64,000 nt of DNA from Desarmillaria ectypa (lineage: Eukaryota > Basidiomycota > Agaricomycetes > Agaricales > Physalacriaceae): positions 734,501 to 798,500 of the forward strand of contig JAUDYN010000011.1 of NCBI GenBank assembly GCA_030407005.1, given 5' to 3'. The translations under genes were made by a program, and so were the position numbers. Numbering within the stretch: the stretch's first letter is position 1; each line of letters begins with the position of its first letter. Positions 59,031 through 64,000 of this stretch are shown one piece after another. The notes beneath the pieces are model-generated. The model ran no database searches and was not told where the DNA came from. It was given only the letters and a program-made list of their open reading frames with translations.

Positions 59031-60244
59031 TCAAAATAACGTCTGTCCAAATGAGTGAACCGCATTTCCTTCAAAAGCCTTTCCAACATTACGCCGCCCT
59101 CCCTTCCCAATGAAGCTACCATGGCGCAGATCCGGCGAACCTGTCGACGACTCCGGAATAGTGTAGAGCGACCTCTTCGAGAATTTGGAAAGGGTAACGA
59201 ATGCCATTTTCGACGAGAAAAGACGATGAGCTCGAGCACGCGGCTGAGGCTGTGACCGTGGTGGAGGTTGCAGTGAACTTTGGGATGTGAGGCGACAAAG
59301 TTCAGAGGAAATGGACAGCGAAGACGTGAGCATGCCTATTCCAGATGACTTTGATGGTGGCGGTGGCGGCGATGGGGTGCGGAGGGAGTTGGATGTGGGG
59401 TGTGCAAAACCCAGACCAGCTGAATCTTTACGAGAACATCGTTTTGGTACGGAGTTTGTGGGGGGAAATCGCCCAAGATTCGCAGGAGAAATGCATGGCA
59501 CATCCAGTGTAGTGTCGTTCTCGCTACGGCATGGGGATGAGCCTAAGTGACTACGAATAACGCCTCTGTTCCTCATAGGAGGGGCGCCAAGGCCCAGTCC
59601 AGCGTACTGCTTGAAATCAGAACCTGAAGCACAGCCATCGTCAAACTTGGAAGGGTTGTTAACCAATATACACCTACCGCTAATGGGAGAGGCCAACTTT
59701 CCCCCAGAATTCTTAGGAAAAACACCATGGTCTGAGACAACCCCGCGTTTCGAAGCAGGCATTGCCACTGTGAGCCCATCGGTAAGTAGACGATAGAGGT
59801 TATAATGGAAGATACATACCTTCACTAGGAGGAACTCCCTTGGAACTTGGGTGGCCTAAACCTATCCCTCTGTACAGCCCTGGCGGTGCACCGTTAGCAA
59901 GGCCACGGTTGCTGACGATACGAAATGACTTACTTGACCTTGAAGAATGACTGCGTGATATAGGAGAAGTAGAGAATGAAGACAAAGGTTGGGAGTCGAG
60001 AGAAGATGAATTCAGGCTGAATTTGGCTCTGGAACGTGGTATGGGTGGAGGAGTGGCTACGGTGATTTGCGTCTCCTCTTGAGCAGAAAATTTGAAAGGA
60101 AATGTGATGCCAAGGCCAGTAACAGCCTTGAAGGAAAAGAGCGACTGATAAAAGGGGTCAATTAGAGCATTTTATGTGAGGAAGGCGACTACTAGCCTCT
60201 ATAGTCGTCCTTGCAGAGGAAATGGCATGATTGCAAGCAGACAT
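59031..60244 (-). CDS. Disordered Ser/Pro/Gly-rich protein of unknown function
   Basis: Three exons join in frame. The first is MSACNHAISSARTTIEA from the ATG at 60244. The second starts SLFSFKAVTGLGITFPFKF and continues with a Ser-rich stretch (TSPISRSHSSRSSKSFRIV), then LYRGIGLGHPSSKGVPPSEG. The third (59790-59031) contains MPASKRGVVSDHGVFPKN, the similar glycine motif QYAGLGLGAPPMRNRG, a polyproline run, a Gln/Pro-Arg repeat and a basic C-terminus ending VHSFGQTLF. Introns have good borders (GTAGTCG...TATCAG; GTATGTATC...). The repeated GLGHP/GLGAP/GLGFAHP motif is the only conserved-looking feature. No catalytic domain is visible. The protein is likely a low-complexity scaffold or cell-cycle protein; I do not recognise it. 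Confidence 0.6.
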
Positions 60245-61316
60245 GACGACGAAGGACGTGGAAGAAGATGAGGGTGCAAATGTGCGCAGATGTGTGGGAG
60301 CAAATGGATAATATCACTACGAGCCAGTCGTAGATGATGATAAGAAGGCAAGAAGGGGAATGACACTTCCAGAGGCGCGTGTCTTGGTAAGCATCTCAAA
60401 CATGTGATCGTGTTGAGGTTAGGGTTTCAGAATCCCTCTCACTGGTGGAGGCTGGTACATTTCCCCGCAAACAAACGAGACATGGCACTTCATTTGAACT
60501 TCTAATGGAAAACATGGGTTCACAAAAACAACTTGAAAGATGAGATATTTTTCATACAATTTGGGGTAAGGAAAAGAGCCAGAAAAACGGAATAAAAAAG
60601 GCGTTGCTCGCGGGACTCACTGGCATGACTATAGAGCCGTCATCTCGGAGAACTGCCGTAGCCTGTAGCGCGACAAGAAAAGCAGGTTGCCTTTCAGCAT
60701 TGAACATTGAGCTACAAGTGAGACTGCTTGATGAAACTCAGAATATTAGTGATTATAACCATCAGGCTGCAAATGGTAGCACGCGCGCAAAGGCGCTGCT
60801 TCAAGGTCCAGCCAGGGCTGACTTTGATGAGCGGAGCGTGGCATGGCGTCGTCGAACGAGATGCAAAATGGGGAGCGCTCAAACGAAAACCAAACATGGG
60901 ACAAGACCACGTGCATAGCCACTCCGGTTGGGATGCTGGGATTGGTCTGCCGGCCGAGGCAAGGACTTGGAAACGTTTATTCTTTCTGCAAACCCCAATG
61001 TATCCCCCAGGTCGTGATATGCATGCATGCAGGGATCAGGTGAGAAAAAGCTCTCTATACTCAGAGTGAGTTACTTTTGTTGGAATTTGAGAGTTGAGCC
61101 GAGGTGATGGCAATCCGAACTTGCTGATTGAGAGAAATATTAGGAAACTTGTAAAAGATTCTAGTAAATTAGCATTTAGTATATAAGTAGGTATAGTAGT
61201 GTACATCTGCATGCGTTTGCAGAGCTCAGCCAAGCGCAATACTATTGGCCTGACACCGCGCATGTACTAACTGGGAACGAACTGATCTACTCATCCCCCG
61301 TTTTTCACAACAACTT
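60245..61316. other. Gene-free stretch
   Basis: About 1 kb with only short frames. A plus-strand frame at 60604-60918 has no recognisable motif. Confidence 0.4.
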
Positions 61317-63002
61317 TCCGTTAGATAGTGATGTATAGTAGGGCAGATATATTGGGTGTTTTGTCACATGCAGTATTAACGGGAGTCAGTTCAGACGAAG
61401 CAAAGTCCGCTGCATCCGTCTATATTCCAAGTGATCGAAGAGTATGGTAAGGCACCCTAACCCTGGGTATATGGATATTGGACCAAGCAGAAAGAAGAAG
61501 CACCACCCACGTACTGCGAGGCCCTTTGGAAGCCATCCACAAACATCGGTTGATTTTCCTGATTTTCCCTTCTTCCCGATATACCCTCGCGATGTTATGG
61601 AAATGTCGGATACCATTCAGTGACATCCAATGATTATCGCGTGTATCTATGAATAACATGAAGTTCCCAGGAACGTCTGGTGAGGATAAGTAGGTTGGGT
61701 ACTGTATGCGCCGCGAAGTGTCTGAGTCAATCAAGAAGACATATGCTTTCAGCTGTGTCTTCCCGTAGTGTTATATTCAGGGCTCATAGACAGGTATCGG
61801 TGGTAGCGGACACAGATGGGAGTATCACAGAACTGCGGATGGCGTGCAACAATGGTCCACCAGAGCACGAAAGAGATGTATGGAACGAGTGGAAAGAGTG
61901 TTTTGAAGCCAATGTCGTTGGGTAGGTAGAGGAGATAGCGATACACTCTTATAACTGCTGTTTCCATTGCATATTCGTGGAGGCCGACGAAACAAGTGAG
62001 AGTGCGGGTAAGTCGGGGTATGAAGTCATAGTAGATGATAGATTTTCGCTCCCGGGCTATGTCGCATAGGTAGTATATGTATGCGAGGTTGGTGATGTAT
62101 ATATCTCGAGAAGCGATAGGGGCGAAGACGGCTTTCCATGTTCGGTTAATGCTGGGGCAAGTGGTCATGAAGGATGTTCGGATGTAGGACGGCATTTCAG
62201 AGTGCCAGACCTCGTATACGATTATCTCTACAAGCTCTGGAGGAAACGTAGTCATGGCAGAAGGACAGGGGAAATTAAGTGGGAGATCTTGTATAAAAAA
62301 GGCGATGTCTCATTCAGCAGAGACACGACCATCGAGACGCGGCACAAAAATCGTGGGACTGACACAGAGGGTGGTATGGATGCTTGTCGGGTGAGGGGTG
62401 GAAGTTTTTTGATAGTTCGATGTGGTTCGGATCAGTATAGGGGCGGACGAGGAGAAAGAGGCTTTTGGATAAGATTATTGGTGCAGTTCGTGGATTGGGT
62501 AGTCGTTGTAGTATGATCATTGTTGTGCCTCAAATATTGTCAGACCGCCAAAAAAAGTCCCCGGAGTTGTACAGCAATGCGATTCTTACGTAGGTGTAGA
62601 TCACTTCCTCCCAGCTGCAGGGCAAATCGCTCAATCGCTCTCTTCACTCATTTTCAGCCAAAATCTTCTTTCCTTTGAACCAAGTATCCGTGTTCTTGAT
62701 ACCAAATCGGACTATCTTTTCAAAGAGGACCTTGTACATACGTTCTTGATCGTCCTAATAGCGTTTCAACACACTGAGAGAGATCTGGTAGTAAGCATCG
62801 AAAACAATCAGGTTCCTATGCACCTACCAATCTGTACACCGTGATGCACTAAAAAGAATAAAGAAGCATGGATTGAGGAGACACCTCTGAGATCAGCGAG
62901 GTATTGTGAACCGGAAAGCTCGGGGGGCATAAGTACCGGCTCGAGCGTAAACCGTCGTCTCCGATCTGCTCGTGGCCGCGAACCAAAAATTTACTAGGTT
63001 CG
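61317..63002. repeat. Right copy of the 1.7-kb inverted repeat
   Basis: This is the reverse complement of 6555-8266, about 53 kb away. The ends coincide at the same two sequence points as in the left copy. Several small indels are present, including an extra TCT within the coding region and one missing base at about 61770. Confidence 0.85.
61420..62255 (-). pseudogene. F-box-like protein, second copy, frameshifted
   Basis: The start MTTFPPELVEIIVYEVWH at 62255 is the same as in the copy at 7323. Over the first 131 residues I count only three differences. It has Trp-Trp where the other copy has Leu-stop-Trp, so the first half is open here. A single missing base at about 61770 (GAATATAACACTACGGG against GAACATAAATGCTACGGG) then shifts the frame to a premature stop at 61749. 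The rest of the protein (DSDTSRRIQYPTYLSSPD onward) is still readable, in another frame, to a stop at 61420. It also carries one extra Leu codon compared with the other copy. Neither copy can make the full protein as read. Confidence 0.72.
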
Positions 63003-64000
63003 GACAGTTGGTGCTTATCTGATGGAAAAGAGAGCATCGGAACCCTGGTGGATTTGAATGGCCGTGTGATGGTCAGGTTCGTCGTAGCGGGGTGACATGT
63101 TGGTACCGTAAGGACAAGCTGCATAAGTTCGTAAGGAAAGTTGGTAACATCCCGCCGTACGTCTTAGCGCAGACGGTCCGTCCGGAACCATGAGCGTCGG
63201 AATTACTTCTGATAACAAAAAATGATTTCTTCTGGTTGGTCGGCCATCTCGCACGCGCATATATTCCTTATGGTTAGTGGCATTTCGTTTCTAATGATCT
63301 CTGAATTACGTGCAGCTGGAATATGTCATATCTCATGAGTTCTGACCTAATTTCGGAGCTAAGGCCTGAGAACATGCACCAAAAGCTTCGGCGCCTGTCT
63401 GTCTAGTCATAGATACCTTGTTCTACGACAGGTGCGTTCGCCAGTGCCGGAATCGAGGTCATGAAGCGGAGGAGTATTTGACTTGGAAACCATCAGCTTA
63501 TCGTGAGTACTGTGGATACAGATGTCACTACCATGGTCAATCGGAATGGGAACCTTGAATGCACGTTATTCGTATTTCTCTTCATCGAATTCACCCTCTG
63601 TGTTCACAAAATCGCATCATACAAGCCTGGACTTAATTCCATCAGTCATGACGGTCGTCATGGTAAAAAGGCACAAGCGCATGAGCATGTGGCGTTGATA
63701 AATTCAGCCTCTTTCTTTTTTACGAGTAAAGGAATGTCGTAAATGAAAGAAACGATGAAATTTTACAGATGGACGTCCAGGCAAGGCTACTCACGAAAAG
63801 GAAATTGTCCTCTAAAGCTTCTAGGTGCAAGGAACTTCTCTCTCGTCATGTCCTGCTTCTGCGAAGAAGAGCTCTGCTCCAGACTCAGGGCTACTTGACA
63901 CCTTCCGAAATACCTTTCTGCTAGTCAAGGTCGTTGCTAGTGTTCTATGAGAATTGACAACATTCGGGCACGATGAATCAAGTGACTCCAAACCACCGGT
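63003..64000. other. Unresolved end of the window
   Basis: Short frames only. Minus-strand frames at 63015-63260 and plus-strand frames at 63503-63742 carry no recognised motif. Any gene here is probably incomplete or decayed. Confidence 0.35.

Overview
The window looks like chromosomal DNA from a filamentous basidiomycete, most likely a mushroom-forming agaricomycete. Genes are cut by many short introns (about 45-65 bases, GT...AG, with CTAAC/CTGAC-like branch sites). The gene content also fits: a class I hydrophobin, an F-box-like protein family, an aquaglyceroporin, an MRP-type ABC transporter and PhzF-like isomerases. There are no operons, CRISPR arrays or bacterial signals. All exon joins were read by eye from reading frames and splice signals, so outer coordinates are firmer than inner ones.

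The window divides into conserved housekeeping blocks and a duplicated, decaying accessory fraction. From 0 to 4 kb there is an NHA1-like Na+/H+ antiporter (cut by the window edge) and a SET/MYND-type lysine methyltransferase. From 4 to 13 kb most genes are broken: a hexose-transporter pseudogene, one copy of an F-box-like pseudogene inside a 1.7-kb repeat, a fragmentary membrane-protein locus, a RING-finger gene that looks intact, an ABCC-transporter relic and a frameshifted PhzF gene. From 15 to 21 kb there is a tidy block on the + strand: aminopeptidase P with a long Ser/Thr-rich N-terminal extension, adenylylsulfate kinase, and a disordered, possibly securin-like protein. From 21 to 33 kb there is a tandem pair of aquaglyceroporin genes plus a third C-terminal relic, an inverted-repeat element, a decayed hydrophobin, a second PhzF copy and a pogo/mariner-like miniature element.

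From 33 to 39 kb lies a full-length MRP-type ABC transporter. From 40 to 57 kb there are a BEACH gene-end relic, coiled-coil gene A, a large BEACH-WD40 gene, a glutamate-carboxypeptidase-II-like M28 peptidase and coiled-coil gene B. From 57 to 60 kb there are an HMG-box protein and a disordered protein. At 61.3-63.0 kb the 1.7-kb F-box unit returns in inverted orientation.

The main theme is serial segmental duplication followed by decay of one partner. Two tail-to-tail gene pairs are duplicated as pairs: PhzF/ABCC (inverted copies at 11-13 kb and 32-39 kb) and BEACH/coiled-coil (40 kb against 42-57 kb). In each case one transporter or BEACH copy is reduced to a relic. Both PhzF copies and both F-box copies carry different disabling lesions, so they were lost independently or the reads contain errors. 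I found no convincing new defence or metabolic system. The most noteworthy items are these duplicated convergent pairs, the element wedged between PhzF and ABCC, the hydrophobin that has lost framework cysteines, and micro-exons of 5 and 11 bases in the peptidase and the transporter.
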